DNA of 64,000 nucleotides from Margaritifera margaritifera (GCA_029931535.1 JAQPZY010001670.1:5604501-5668500), one strand, 5' to 3'; shown: positions 12,775-24,599, numbered from the stretch's first letter. Notes: generated from the sequence alone by a model not told the origin. Translations and numbers: made by a program.

Positions 12775-13545
12775 TTATTTTAATCATGTTGTACAGTAAA
12801 AGTCACAAATTGCTGTCGCAGACTTGCCAACCCTAACAAGACCTTCTCAGAAAGGCAGTCAATATTTTTATCTAAGTTAGAGCAATTTCAGTAAGATATA
12901 ATGAAATATCATGTACTGCTATTGTCGACTTGGAAAACATGCATTTTAAAAGTTCGGAAGTGTGATCTGTCAGAAACTGCAGCAATTCCAAAGTTCATGG
13001 AGATCAATGACTTCTTGCTAGATCTCTCAACTCAACATAATCTTTGTTTTTTTGTTTTTTTTTTATTTCATGTGTCAGCAGCAATGATCTTTCCTGCAGA
13101 CAGCAATATTCAAATCGATATGACATGATGTTCAATAAAAGTAATTATTGCCTTTCCTGCATTTATTCAAAGCACAGCCAAGAACCTGTATATTCCTTGT
13201 AATACGTCTCTGCTGTATGAACTTTTAAAGAGGCTGATTGTCCCTTTTACCTTTTGATTGTTGGACAACATTTCTAGATAATGCAATAATGTAAAAGCAA
13301 AAACTTGATCATGCTGGCATTCTGCATCAAAAACATGGGCAGACTAAAGTGTCTGAGGTACTACTGTAAAGTTAGTTTGGTTCCCTGACCAACTCCACTG
13401 AATCTAATATGAAAACCCGGATCTAGACCGAACCCAGACAAGCAAATATCCAGATTTGACGGCAAGAATCATATTATTTTATTTTTTTGCTATTATTTCA
13501 CAAGTCTGTAATTTAAAGATCATTTCAACAAGATTTATGGTCAAA
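12775..13545. other. Intron, nothing recognised
   Basis: Unique AT-rich intron sequence with T-rich runs and only short open frames; no repeat family identified. Confidence 0.5.
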
Positions 13546-13554
13546 TCACAAGGG

Positions 13555-14382
13555 CTGGCATATCTGCTCTAGGACCTATCCAGTAAGGACTACAAATAGC
13601 TGCAAAACCTACAGCTGACTATTATCCTCTATCTCCATGTTGTACAGTAAGGACCACAGACAGCTGCAGGACCTACTCCTGACTATTATCCTCTGTCCCA
13701 AATGTTGTACATTAAGTGCCACAAACAGCTGTAGGAGCTACCCCTGACTATTATCCTCTGTCCCAAATGCTGTACAGTAAGTGCTACAAACAGCTGAAGG
13801 TTCTACCTGATTATTATCCTGTGTCCCAAATGTGGTACAGTAAGGACCACAAATAGCTATAAGACCTACCCCTATATCCCAAATGTTGTACAGTAAGGGC
13901 CACACATAGCTAAAGGATCTAGCCCTATGTCCCAAATATTGCACAGTAAGGGCCACAAATAGCTATAAGACCTGGCCCTATGTCCCAAATGTTGCACAGT
14001 AGGGGCCACACATAGCTAAAGGATCTAGCCCTATGTCCCAAATGTTGCACAGTAAGGACCACAAATAGCTATAGGACCTAGCCCTATGTCCCAAATGTTG
14101 CACATTAAGGGCCACACATAGCTATAGGATCTAGCCCTATGTCCCAAATGTTGCACAGTAAGGGCCACAAATAGATCTAGGACCTAGCCCTATGTCCCAA
14201 TGTTGCACAGTAAGGGCCACAAATAGCTATAGGACCTAGCCCTATGTCCCAAATGTTGCACAGTAAGGGCCACACATAGCTGTAGGAGCTACCCTGATGA
14301 ATATACTGTGTCCCAAATGTTGTACAGTACGGGCCACACTATCTTTAGGACCTACCCCTGACTATTATCCTGTGTCCCAAAC
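13555..14382 (+). repeat. Minisatellite, 50-60 bp units, ~14 copies, overlapping a coding exon end
   Basis: The unit on the plus strand has TGTCCCAAATGTTGCACAGT, AAGGGCCACAAATAGCTATA and GGACCTAGCCCTA. Outer copies have the longer form with CTGACTATTATCCTGTGTCC. The rightmost unit overlaps the last codons of FAM149 exon 5 and its donor. On the minus strand several units repeat the exon's FGTQDN-type codons. Confidence 0.9.
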
Positions 14383-14502
14383 ATGTCCAACTCTGTAATG
14401 TCCATCAGTCCCATGCTGCCAGTGGTGGATGGCCGGGATGCATCCCTTTCCAACATCTGGTACCCTGTGTCCTGGGGTGGTATCAGCTGCCTCCCCAGGA
14501 GT
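14356..14502 (-). CDS. FAM149B1: FAM149 exon 5 (end of DUF3719)
   Basis: A 147-base exon with acceptor CTGGTTCCAG. It reads LLGRQLIPPQDTGYQMLERD and later GLMDITELDMFGTQ, matching the vertebrate segment that follows FPHLR (LGRQI, P, GY pattern). The chosen donor is CAGGG/GTAGGT at 14355. It leaves two bases that join the first base of the 1741-1920 exon in frame, and no stop occurs before it. The final ten codons and the donor itself lie inside the first unit of a minisatellite that runs on to about 13560, so the exact 3' border is less certain than the others. Confidence 0.82.
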
Positions 14503-14699
14503 CTGGAACCAGACAAAATTGATAGAAATGTAGACTATGGCTGCTGTAGATAGAACAATCACAAAGTACCACGCTGCCTTTTTCACACTCTCCAGATATT
14601 TGCACACTCTCAATCCATAAAAATCACACCTGTAGCCATTTTTGTGACCATCATAGAACACGAGCTTTTTCTTTTGCAAATTTCCATATTTGAGAATTA

Positions 14700-15440
14700 G
14701 CTTAATGTTATAATTAATTAGCTCACAGTAAAAATTAATTAGCTAATATAGTCATAATTTATCAGCTAGTAGTTATAATTAATTAGATAATAGTTATAAT
14801 TATCAGTTTTATCAAAGATTATTTTGAACACATGAAAACGTTTTTCAAAATGTGCTTAAAAATTACAGACAACAGGGTAATTAGTAAATACTGACTTTCA
14901 ATCAAAGATTATTTTCTGTGAAGATTAAGAATTGGTCTGTGCAGTGTTATTCTACAAACCCAAACTGGGAGACAGTATATAGGCCCAGTCGTGGCTTCAA
15001 TGAGGTTGATCAAACAAGGAAAGAGGGTTTTTGTGACCGTTTTAACATAAATGCAGACCAGAAAGCAGTTCTTAATCCAAAACAGTGAAAAATAATATTT
15101 TCAATTACATCTGCTGGTATTTAAAAAACTAATCTCTGCCCTCTCAGAAGCACTTGATAATTTACCATTACAGTAAAACATCGGATCTCCTATAAGAACT
15201 TGCTTCTATGAAATTACTTTTTTCTCATGCAAAAATTAACAAATGATTTTTAACAAATTCATTTAAAAATTGCATATTTATGATAGACTTGAACAACATT
15301 TTACTATAAATTTACTTCACATTTATAAACACGACAGCAGTATTTACAAAACTACATCAGAAGCAGATGAAACAAGGGGAAGCAGGATGGTGATAATTAA
15401 AGATGAATTAAACTGATGTAAAATGAGGGTATGAAAAGGT
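14700..15440. other. Intron, AT-rich with TAATTAATTAGC runs
   Basis: 14700-14810 has irregular repeats of AATTAATTAGCTAATA-like sequence. The rest is unique AT-rich intron. Confidence 0.5.
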
Positions 15441-15449
15441 AAAACAAGA

Positions 15450-16694
15450 ATCCCTCAAAGAGACTGACACTTTACTAGCTGAAAAGAATTTCCAGGAATC
15501 CAAGATAAGACTGTTTCTTCTTTTTTAAACTGCCAAATATTGAAACCATCTCTAAGATTCCTGAGTGATAAGATTTTCAAACAGGCTGCTGTGGTGGCCA
15601 TATTGGATGAAAGATTGGCATATATTTTAATTTAGGACCAACCAGATATCATTAGAAGTATTTTGGTGAAAACCCCATGTCAATATTACCATCCTAGCCT
15701 GGGCAGGTACTGAACCATTTAGGACCAACTAGATATCATAAGAAGTCTTCTGGTGAAAATCACATGCTGATATGGCCATCCATTTAGGAGAAGTAGCATA
15801 AACAAGATTTTCAAAATGGCCACCATGGTGGGCATTTTGGATGTCAGATGGGCATAATTTCTTTTTAGACCAACTAGACATCTTAAGAAGTCTTCTGGTG
15901 AAAACTCCATGTTGATATGACTTTCATTTAGAAGGTGTAGCTATAACATGATTTCAAGATAGCTTCCTTGGTGGCCATATTGAAAGTCACATCAGTGCCA
16001 TGTTCATTAGGACCACTTGACAGTGTAACAAATCGTTTGGTGCAATCCTCATGTCAATATGACCATTCATCTATGAGGAACAGCGAAAGCAAGACTTTCA
16101 AGATGGCCACCAAGGTGGCCATATTGGAAGTAAGATCAGCATCATAAGAAGTCTTCTTGTGAAAACCACATGTCAATATGACTTTCCATTCAGGAGTAAC
16201 GATAACATGATTTTCAACATGGCTGCAATGGTGGCCATACTGGATGTCAGATGGGCACCATTTTCATTTAGGCCCAAACGGATATCATAAGAAGTCTTTT
16301 GGTGAAAACCCAACATCAATATGATAACAAGATTTTCAAAATGGCCACCATGGCAGCCAATTATTGGTGGTCAGATCAGCACCATTTTCATCTAGGACCA
16401 ACCAGACATCATAAGAAGTCTTGTAGTGAAAACTCCATGTTGATATGACCATCCATTCAGGTGGAGTAGTGATGGCTGCTGTGGTGGCCATACTTGGTGT
16501 TCATGCAGCACCATTTTGATCTCGGACCAACTAGACCTTGGGATGAATGTGTGTGTAAAGTTTCATGGTTATCCTGTAAGTAGTTTAAGAGGAATAGTGA
16601 TAGCCAACTTGTGCTAATGGATGGATGGACAACAGACAATGGACAACAAGCCTTCCCATAAGCTCTTCCAGTCTATTACCAGCAGAGCTAAAAA
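15450..16694 (+). mobile_element. Helentron-like element, family A, near-complete copy
   Basis: The head (CAAAGAGACTGACACTTTAC, AGAATTTCCAGGAATCCAAG, TTGAAACCATCTCTAAGATT) starts near 15450. About seven 145 bp monomers follow. The 3' part carries GGGATGAATGTGTGTG, GTTTCATGGTTATCC, a GGATGGATGGACAACAG region and a terminal hairpin (AGCTCTTCCAGTC, loop, ACCAGCAGAGCT) ending AAAA at 16691-16694. The right end abuts the exon 4 splice donor. Confidence 0.85.
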
Positions 16695-16703
16695 CAACCT
16701 TAC

Positions 16704-16843
16704 CTCAAATGTGGGAACTGAGATATCCATTCTTGACATTCGTTGTAGATGTATTCTGCTCTATTTGAACTTTGTTCAAATAGTACTGAGTCTATTTCAT
16801 CAAACAAAGCCTGAACAGTTTTAGCTGCCTGTCTGTCAAACTC
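16704..16843 (-). CDS. FAM149B1: FAM149 exon 4 (DUF3719 core)
   Basis: A 140-base exon that carries the family diagnosis. The acceptor is CTTGTGTTGCAG and the donor is TTGAG/GTAAGG. It reads EFDRQAAKTVQALFDEID, then SVLFEQSSNRAEYIY, then NECQEWISQFPHLR. The E-C-x-E-W-x(3)-F-P-H-L-R pattern and the preceding amphipathic helix with LFDEIDSVLFE are the hallmark of DUF3719. The last codon is split AG/A. The intron next to the donor is unusual: the terminal AAAA of a Helentron-like element lies at 16691-16694, eight to nine bases inside the intron. Confidence 0.93.
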
Positions 16844-17039
16844 CTGCAACACAAGGGTAGCAAAGAGACAGTTAGAATCAACATTACAGTATCTGCTTGT
16901 TTAAACACTCTTCATAAAATGTGAATGGACTTAAATCTACTGCACTATCAAAATTCAGAAAAACACAAGTGACATGCATGTTTTTCTTTCTTTTGAATTA
17001 TAATAACCTTTTGATAAGAAAACAATAAACAAACCACAA

Positions 17040-18090
17040 AATGAGCTATTAGCAATGGGTCCATCACAAAGGGTCCCACACACTACAATTTGCTCTAAAG
17101 GACCTTAACCAGAGTAACTTGAGTGTGGAAACCAAATTTAGAAGATGGGAATTCAGGGGCCATTACTCCTCTAAATGATTATGTGGAATGCTTGAAATCC
17201 AACTCCTTTTAAGGTCTCATCAATACAAGCAATATCCCATATAAAGATATTAAGTTGATTGACAAGGGCCATAACTATGTCCAAAATGGAGTAGATGAGA
17301 TACATAGGTCTATAAAACAATGTTCACATCAAAATGCATCAAAATATGTTGAATGGTTTCTTGAGCTATGCTGATTACAATCAACATCCCATGTAAAGAT
17401 ATTAAGTTAATTGAAGCAGGCCATAATTAAAGACATGACAATATCAATAAAATGTACATGTAGATATTAGAGACAATGTTCTTACCAAATTCAATCAGAG
17501 CATGCTGAATGGTTTTTGAACTATTGTGATCGCATAAAACATTCCAAGTTTCCATGTGAAGACAAGAATATGTTTCAGAAGGGACATTAATCTTTCCAAA
17601 ATGGTGCAGACTAAACCCATAACGTGTACATATAGGTCTTTGAGACAAAGTTCATACCAAATTGTATCAGAATATGCTGAAATGTTATTGAACTGTACTA
17701 GTTATAAGTAACACCCATTTAAAAATTGTAAGTTAATTGTCAAGGGCCATAACTCTATCCAAAAATGGAGTTAACAATACAAAATACATAAAAGGCACAT
17801 CTAGGTCTAAGAGACAATATACACACCATATTGCATCAGAATATGTTGAATGCTACCTGTGCTATACTGGTTAAAAGGATCTGCTGTAAGGGAGATTAAA
17901 ACTGATCAAAAAAGGGCAATATCTCTGTTAAATTGGACCTGAAACAAAAAAAAATTGTAAAAGACACTTCGACATGTCAAAGACAATTCAAAAACCAAAT
18001 GGCATCCAATTATGTGTAAGGGCTGTAGACCTTTGGTGGTTACAAGAAGTGTGAATGGGTGAACAAAAATACAAGATTGAATGACAGACA
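17040..18090 (+). repeat. Family G tandem array, about 155 bp monomers, ~6 copies
   Basis: Monomers share AATTGACAAGGGCCATAACT, TCCAAAATGGAGTA, ACATAGGTCTATGAGACAAT, CACATCAAAATGCATCAGAA and ATGTTGAATGGTT. The right end has GAATGACAGACAGAAAAAG, like the microsatellite-bearing 3' parts of the other elements. No head was recognised. Confidence 0.75.
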
Positions 18091-18439
18091 GAAAAAGTTA
18101 TTACTAAAGAGTTCCCATATCTTGATGCAGGGCCCTAATTATCTAAAGTACACTGTAAGACCACATAAACTCAGATTTTCAAATGGGCAGATTGACAACA
18201 TAGTAATGATCCCAGGATGGGTGCATGACACTTTGTCAACTGTCCCTTTGTTGACATAGCATAAAAATACTTTTTGTTGCATTATCGAAGAACTTACTCC
18301 ATATGCACCCTTTTGTTACTTTATTCAATCATCTTTAATATTTTGTAAATCAAGTAACATTTAATAAGATGTCTTGCTGACAAAATTATCATACCACCCC
18401 AAATATATGAAGCACACAGAGTTTCAGTGAACTCAAACC

Positions 18440-19680
18440 TGAATATAACATAGAAGCCACAGGCCTTATGATAATCTCAGCAATCAATGAAGATCAACAT
18501 TTATACACACACACAGAAGACATAGGCCTTACAATAATATCAGCAACCAGTGAAAACCTACATTTATACACACACTTTGATGACACAGGCCTTATGATAA
18601 TCTCAGCAACCAGTGAAGACCAACATTTATACACACAGAAAGATAGAGGCCTTGGAACAATATCAGCAACCAGTGAAGATTTACATTTACACACAAACAT
18701 AGAAACTACAGGTCTTACGATAATATCAGCAAATAGTGAAGACCTACATTTATACACACACTAAGACAGGCCTTACAATATTATCGGGAACCAGTGAATA
18801 TTCACATTTATACACATGCAGTGAAAACATAGGCCTTACAATATTATCAGCAAATAGTAAAGATCCACATTTATACACACACAGAAGACACAGGCCTAAT
18901 GATAATATTAGCAACCAGTGAATACCTACATTATATATATACACACATAGAAGACACAGGCCTTACAATATTATCAGCAAATTGTGATGACCTAACCTTT
19001 TATACACACACATAGAAGACACAGGCCTTATGATATTATCAGCAACCAGTGAAGACTTACATTTGTTATACACACACATAGAAGACACAGGCTTTACAAT
19101 ATTATCAGCAAATAGTGATAACCTACATTTATGCACACACTGAAGACACAGGCCTTATTATATTATCAGCAACCACTGGAGACTTACATTTATAGAAACA
19201 CTCAGAAGGCACAGGCCTTACAGCAACCAGCAAAGACCTACTTTTATACTCACACATAGAAGACACAGGCCTTGTGGTAATATCAGCAACCAGTGGAGAC
19301 TTACATTTATACACACACTCAGAAGACACAGGCCTTATGATAATATCAGCAACCAGTGAAAACCTACATTATACATACACATAGAAGACACAGGCCATAT
19401 TATAATATCAGCAACCAGTGCAGACTTACATTTATACACAGAAGACACAGGCTTTACAGCAACCAGTGAAAACCTACATTTATACACACACTCTGAAGGC
19501 ACAGGCTTTACAGCAACCAGTGAAAACCTACATTTATACACATACTCTGAAGACACAGGCTTTACAGCAACCAGTGAAAACCTACAATTATACACACACA
19601 GAGAAGACACAGGCTTTAGAGCAACCAGTGAAAACCTACATTTATACACACAGAGAAGACACATGACTTATGATAATATC
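18440..19680 (+). repeat. Minisatellite, about 60 bp x 20
   Basis: The unit has ACACAGGCCTTATGATAATA, TCAGCAACCAGTGAAGACC and TACATTTATACACACAC. Units at 19440-19640 lack the ATAATATCAG part, giving a shorter subfamily. Several units lie head to tail without stops on either strand, which gives repetitive open frames that are not genes. Confidence 0.95.
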
Positions 19681-19999
19681 ATGAACTCATGAATCAAAAA
19701 AAGAATTCCATGGAATGCTATGTCTTGCCAGCTCCACCATGACATAATACAAAAACCTAACAAAGTCACTAGATCAAGAAAAGTAATCCCGATCTACCTT
19801 TGCCCATAATAAGAAACACCCATTAAGCCTTTATGATACAGATGTTTTAAACAACTCATATGGATCAAGGGGTTGGGGTGGGGGGAGAAATGAGTTAGTG
19901 TTTCAGTTAATGAATCAATGGTCACTTCTGTTGAATAAATTATGTATGCCCTTAACATGAAACACACAGAATGATCTTAGAACTAAATGAATGGTGAAA

Positions 20000-20290
20000 A
20001 TAGTGCAAGAACAATGATGATTGGTCAACTGGCATAACTCTTGTGAAAACAGTGTGAGTACAATCACTGGTCAACTGGCATAACCTTCTGAAGATGACCA
20101 TAATAAATACAAAGTTTCACAGCAATCCACTGAAAAATCCAAGAGTAGTTGCATTTATAAATTTCTACACTGCATCCAGCTGTAAATTAGAAAATGGCAT
20201 TAATCAAGGCAGCACAAAGATTTGTCAATATGTGCATCTTTAAATGATGACCATAATATGTACCAAGTTTCTCAACAATCCAAAACAACA
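20000..20290 (+). repeat. Family D monomers, ~2 copies
   Basis: Shared text GGCATAACTCTTGTGAAAA, ATGACCATAATATGTACCAAG, TTTCACAGCAATCCACTG. The same family forms the array at 50345-50930. It is immediately followed by a Helentron-like head at 20283. Confidence 0.7.
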
Positions 20291-20700
20291 GTCACTCGAA
20301 GAGACTGATGCTCTACTGGTTAAAAATAATTTCCAGGAATTCAAAATAAGACCATTTCTTCTTTTTAACTGCTGAGTTATTGAAAGCAACTGATATTCTT
20401 GAGAAACTCTAACATACTAAACTTAGTAACAAAACTGCTATCTTATATTTGAGCTAACATGTCCACAAAATGCCTGCAAGTGCAGGACAAAATTCTTTAT
20501 CATGGCCTTTTGACCTTGAACCTGATAGAAGATCAATGAAGTTGTCTCAGACAATGTCAAGGTATAACCACATGCAAATTTTCCTTAAATGTATAAGTCA
20601 TATTTTTTATTTAAAAAATGAAGTTATCTTAGTGGTATCATTCAAGGTATTCTTCAGATATATCTACAAACTGGATTAAAATTTCCTGGAAGAAAACAAT
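20283..20700 (+). mobile_element. Helentron-like head plus family B-type leader
   Basis: Head CGAAGAGACTGATGCTCTAC, TAATTTCCAGGAATTCAAAA, CTGATATTCTTGAGAAACTC. The following 250 bases (TGAGCTAACATGTCCACAAA, CTTTTGACCTTGAACCTGAT) match 30945-31220, so this is a truncated relative of the 30818-32295 element. Confidence 0.75.
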
Positions 20701-20869
20701 GAATAATGTGAATATGTTACCTATGTCCCAAGTGAACTTACCTGTTGTTTACATGGTGCATGCTATATGCACCCCAGTGCATGAACTCACCTGTGCACAA
20801 TGTAAACAATGGGAACTTACCTGTCTTGTCTTATATTAAAGTAAGACATTCAACTTATTGATGAGCGAT

Positions 20870-21052
20870 TGCAAACACACTACAATAACAATGTGACATG
20901 AGTCACAAAAACAAATGGCAATCCATAAAAATCTGCAGCACTAGTTGCATTAATGAGATTGTGGTGGACAGATGGATGGATGGATGAAAATATGGATGGA
21001 CACAAGAATTACTATATACCCCTGAGAGGCAGGGGTATAAAATAGGTCCTAA
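20870..21052 (+). mobile_element. Family D element 3' end
   Basis: AATGGCAATCCATAAAAATC is followed by a GGATGGATGGAT-type run and a terminal hairpin (arms TACCCCTG and CAGGGGTA around AGAGG) before TAAAA. The 3' layout is the same as in family A but with a different hairpin sequence. Confidence 0.65.
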
Positions 21053-21099
21053 GTATATATTTTTGTTGTATCCAGAATTTTCTGTACCTAAAACACTGG

Positions 21100-21325
21100 G
21101 AAACTGCAATAGCTCAGTTGATAGAGAGTTGATAGATCAGTTGATAGAGAGTTGATAGATCAGTTGATAGAGTGTCAGACTCATATTCCCAGGGTTGCAG
21201 GTTCGATACCTGCCCATGCCAGCCCAAGCTGGTTGTCTCAGTGTGTTTGGGAAAGGCTCTTACAGTGTAGCTCCCATTCCCCATGCATGATATAGTCAAA
21301 AATATGTTAAAAGTGCTATTAAAAA
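21100..21325 (+). mobile_element. tRNA-derived SINE with duplicated box A region
   Basis: tRNA-like head with box A-like AGCTCAGTTGATAGAG and box B-like GGTTCGATACC at about 21200. The 23 bp segment containing AGTTGATAGAGAGTTGATAG is present twice, plus a third partial copy. The body reads GCTGGTTGTCTCAGTGTG and the end is GTGCTATTAAAAACAAACC. No target duplication was identified. Confidence 0.8.
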
Positions 21326-21417
21326 CAAACCAACAATAAACATTGCCTAACGCACTACTGTCCAGGTACTCTGTACATGAATATTTGTGTAATTGATATT
21401 GTTATGTCTTGCCTCAA

Positions 21418-21433
21418 CAACAACAACAACAGT
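21418..21433 (+). repeat. (CAA)n microsatellite
   Basis: Five CAA units. Confidence 0.8.
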
Positions 21434-21439
21434 AACATT

Positions 21440-22290
21440 ATTCAGACTCTATAATCATATGAGTATGGCTTCTTGGGCATGGTGGAAAGTACATCATTTT
21501 TCCATTACAAGAGATTACCCCCAGCTGATCAGCATTAAATCTACACCAAAATCACACCATATATAGCTTAACAATAAGTTATAACAAGTAGAGATCTGAT
21601 TTTATTGACTGAGCTACCATGGAGAAATGTTTCCCTTAATTCAATGTTGCTTATGTAACAGTTACATAATCAGGAGGAATTTAATGTGCATCATTTAAGC
21701 TTAATGTATCTGGCTCATTAATTTGCTTGGAGACCATCAATTTAATGTGTTGAATGTAAACAGAAAACAAGCCCCAAACCACAAGCATAGCAACCTGAAA
21801 ATTGCATGGATTTATGATACTGTACAAAATTATGCATACTAATCAAGCTTTATTCTTATTAAAAAGCTGGTGAATGCCACGAGTCATGAGATTTTTAGGC
21901 ATTTATTGCAACAAAAACTAACAGCTACATCAGTATCACAGACATGTCCATTACCTGTATGAATCTTAAGCAACTTACAAAACTGAAACTTCAAAACAAT
22001 GATCATGCCAGAACGGTTTTAAATTCACATTGGATCTGCATATATCATTTTTTGTCCGTATTAAAATAAAAAAAAATTGATTTGCACTTACAGCTTTATG
22101 GTGGTAAATTCAAATTTAAGACCTAATTAAAACTAAATTACTTTTGGGTCCGGGAATTCTTTTACGTTTTTAAATTATCTAAAGTCTTTATGGTGTACCT
22201 TCCAGTACAAACTCATTCAAACTGGATTGGTATTACACTTGAAAAGGAAGTGAGGGTGGGTAAACATATCAAGATTTATGAATAGTGAGT
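21440..22290. other. Intron, nothing recognised
   Basis: Unique AT-rich intron sequence left of exon 3. No coding island or repeat was identified. Confidence 0.5.
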
Positions 22291-22303
22291 AAGAGCCACT
22301 TAC

Positions 22304-22439
22304 ATCGAGGAAGTAGTTGGAGTCGATACTGCTACGCTCAGTGGTGTTGCCAGTTGTCTGAGGTATGGAAGCGGTGCTGTGAATCTCCTCGGTCAGTGTG
22401 GGGGAAGATCGGCCACTGCTAGATGGGCTCCCTCGATAA
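22304..22439 (-). CDS. FAM149B1: FAM149 exon 3 (Ser/Thr-rich linker)
   Basis: A 136-base exon with acceptor TTTCTGCAG and consensus donor GAT/GTAAGT. It enters in phase 2 and leaves in phase 0. It encodes a Ser/Thr-rich, probably disordered linker: YRGSPSSSGRSSPTLTEEIH, later ERSSIDSNYFLD. The SSPT and SIDSNYF segment precedes the DUF3719 core, as in vertebrate FAM149B1, where a Ser-rich stretch leads into the first conserved helix. SP and TP sites suggest possible kinase targets (inference). The island is clearly more GC-rich than the intron sequence on both sides. Confidence 0.85.
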
Positions 22440-22529
22440 CTGCAGAAACAAAATCAAGATATCACAGAATTTACCAACTGTTTACTCAAAATTGTCAGTG
22501 AGAACATGGTTCTTCTTTTGCTGAAGCTA

Positions 22530-22665
22530 AAAACTAAATGTAACACAACTAAAACCGGCTGTAAGGGGTGGAGGTAGATAAGCCCCACAGTTACCAATGA
22601 TCTAAATGTAAGACAACTAAAACTGGCTGTAAGGGGTGGCAGTATATAAACCCCACATCAACAGT
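22530..22665 (+). repeat. Tandem duplication, about 68 bp x 2
   Basis: Both copies carry AAATGTAACACAACTAAAAC, CGGCTGTAAGGGGTGG and AAGCCCCACA, with small changes. Confidence 0.8.
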
Positions 22666-22671
22666 TTGCAA

Positions 22672-22818
22672 TGCTCTGATCAGCTACAGCATCGCACCAT
22701 CCTTTTGCTTTGATGAACTAAAGCATCACACCATCCTTTTGCTCTGATGAACTACATCATCACACCATCCTTTTGCTCTGATGAACTAAATCATCACACC
22801 ATCCTTTTGCTCTGATGA
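22672..22818 (+). repeat. Minisatellite, 34 bp x 4
   Basis: The unit has ACTAAATCATCACACCATCC and TTTTGCTCTGATGA. Confidence 0.9.
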
Positions 22819-22849
22819 ATGCATTTAGTAAGTACAAAATCGGTGAGGA

Positions 22850-23400
22850 ACAGGGAGTGACCCTTAACCAGCAGACAGAATAGAGCACCACCACACCCCA
22901 CATCTCCAGACATTCTTTTATTAGTAATCCTTGAATATTCATTTATGGATGCTGTAGCAGAATTTGAGAAATAAGGAATGACATATAAGCCATGTGAGAT
23001 CTTTTAGAAAAAAAGCAGCAGCGGATGAAGCTGAATATAATTGTCCCCTCAAGAGATGGATAATAAACAGCTTACTGTATTAAAACATTGCTAAAAGAAG
23101 AGGAAGCATTTAAACCCATACACACACCTTGAGGGTTATATAGGCACAACTTGCGAGTTATATTTCTTGCTTGTTTACAACTAAAGTGTATACTGTCAAT
23201 ATGGTCATGTACCTAGGTGCATTTACTGATCTCAAATAAAGTATTAATTGTTGTTATAAAATTCACGAGTTTTCTCCTAATATAGAGGCGTATAACTAAA
23301 AAGATGACTGCAGATTTGATACAATCATGTATCATGGTGATGTGACTGGTCATGACCATTGCTAAAAACAACAACAACAAAAAAGCTCAACAGCCTGTGC
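22850..23400. other. Intron, nothing recognised
   Basis: Unique AT-rich intron sequence. Confidence 0.5.
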
Positions 23401-23419
23401 AGTTTTATGGTTTTGTGGT

Positions 23420-24230
23420 AAGGGAGTGTTACTAATAGAGATGCATATAATCATCTAATCTGATGATTCTAGCAAGAACAGAGCTTGAGAAATAAACTTA
23501 AAACAACATTTAACTGAAGTCAGTGATGCATGAGATATAGGTCACAGTGACCTACTTTTGTAATTAAGAGTGTAGTACTCATCAAGATGCATTCCCTCAC
23601 CAAGTTTCATGAAATCTACGTATATATACAAGGTGCTAAAACCTATTTGGTCATGAGCTACCAGTAAATGCAAAACTTAACCTAAGCCAGTCAAATGTGA
23701 AATGTAGGTCATAATGGCATTCTTTTGTGGCAAGAGTATGGCACTAACAAGAGATACATACAATAATATAGTTTGATGATTCTATTATGAACAGAGCTTG
23801 CGAAATAAACTTAAACTACCAAATGTATTCAGTCAGTGAAGCATGAAATACAGGTTACAGTGACCGACATTTGTGATGATGGTGTAGTACTTACTCATCA
23901 AGATGCATCTCTTCACCAAGTTTCATGATACCAGATATAACAGTTATTACACAGTGTGCAAAAAAACTGAGCTCAACACAACAACTTGACCAAAATTGTA
24001 CAACTAATTTACATGTTTGTACAAATTTAGCACCATCAACCCCTCCCCTGGAGGTAGGTGTTATGAAACCCTCTCCAAACTGTTGCCTAGGACCTGGGAA
24101 GAAAGAATGGTTGATACTCAATTAAGGTGTACACATGTATATGCTTTTATCTGTGTGAACACCAACACTGGTGCTAGGTGTAGTACAATAGCTTACCACT
24201 ACTTTGTAGAGGTGAGCTAAAAATTACCGT
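23420..24230 (+). mobile_element. Family E element (monomers plus 3' hairpin end)
   Basis: Monomers share CAGTGATGCATGAGATATAG, GTCACAGTGACCTAC, AGTACTCATCAAGATGCAT and CACCAAGTTTCATGA. The unique 3' part carries CTGTTGCCTAGGACCTGGGA. The end is a hairpin (AGCTTACCACTAC, loop, GTAGAGGTGAGCT) followed by AAAA near 24222. The same element occurs at 58190-58925. Confidence 0.75.
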
Positions 24231-24599
24231 TGCAATAAACAAACTGCACTGCTACGATAACTGGATACCCCTGCAATGATATTTGGATACTGCTGCAATG
24301 GTAATGGTAGTTTTGACCCTTTTGGAAGACTGAATGGATAAGTAAAGATGCTAGATTTACATCAGCCTTGCATTTTTTATTGATCTGGCATCTATTTAAT
24401 ACAAAATTATGCCATTACAATAGAAAGTAGAGGTACAACTATATGGCTTGCCATGGCAAATCCCCATGTTTTTTTTTAATGCTCCCTCCTGACCCCACCT
24501 CTTCCAGATCATTACCCAGGGGGCGTAACCCAAAATCAATTGCATATATTATGTCTCTTCTGCTAAAGATTCATCAATAAAGTTTGGTAAAAAAAATAT

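Noticed and set aside
14365..14679. The 104-codon minus-strand frame over exon 5
   Set aside because: It is the wrong frame over the exon. The FAM149 frame (LLGRQL) is shifted and fits the splice phases on both sides.
18440..19680. Repetitive secreted or structural protein gene
   Set aside because: Frames exist on both strands, are interrupted by units that are not multiples of three, and have no splice or start context.
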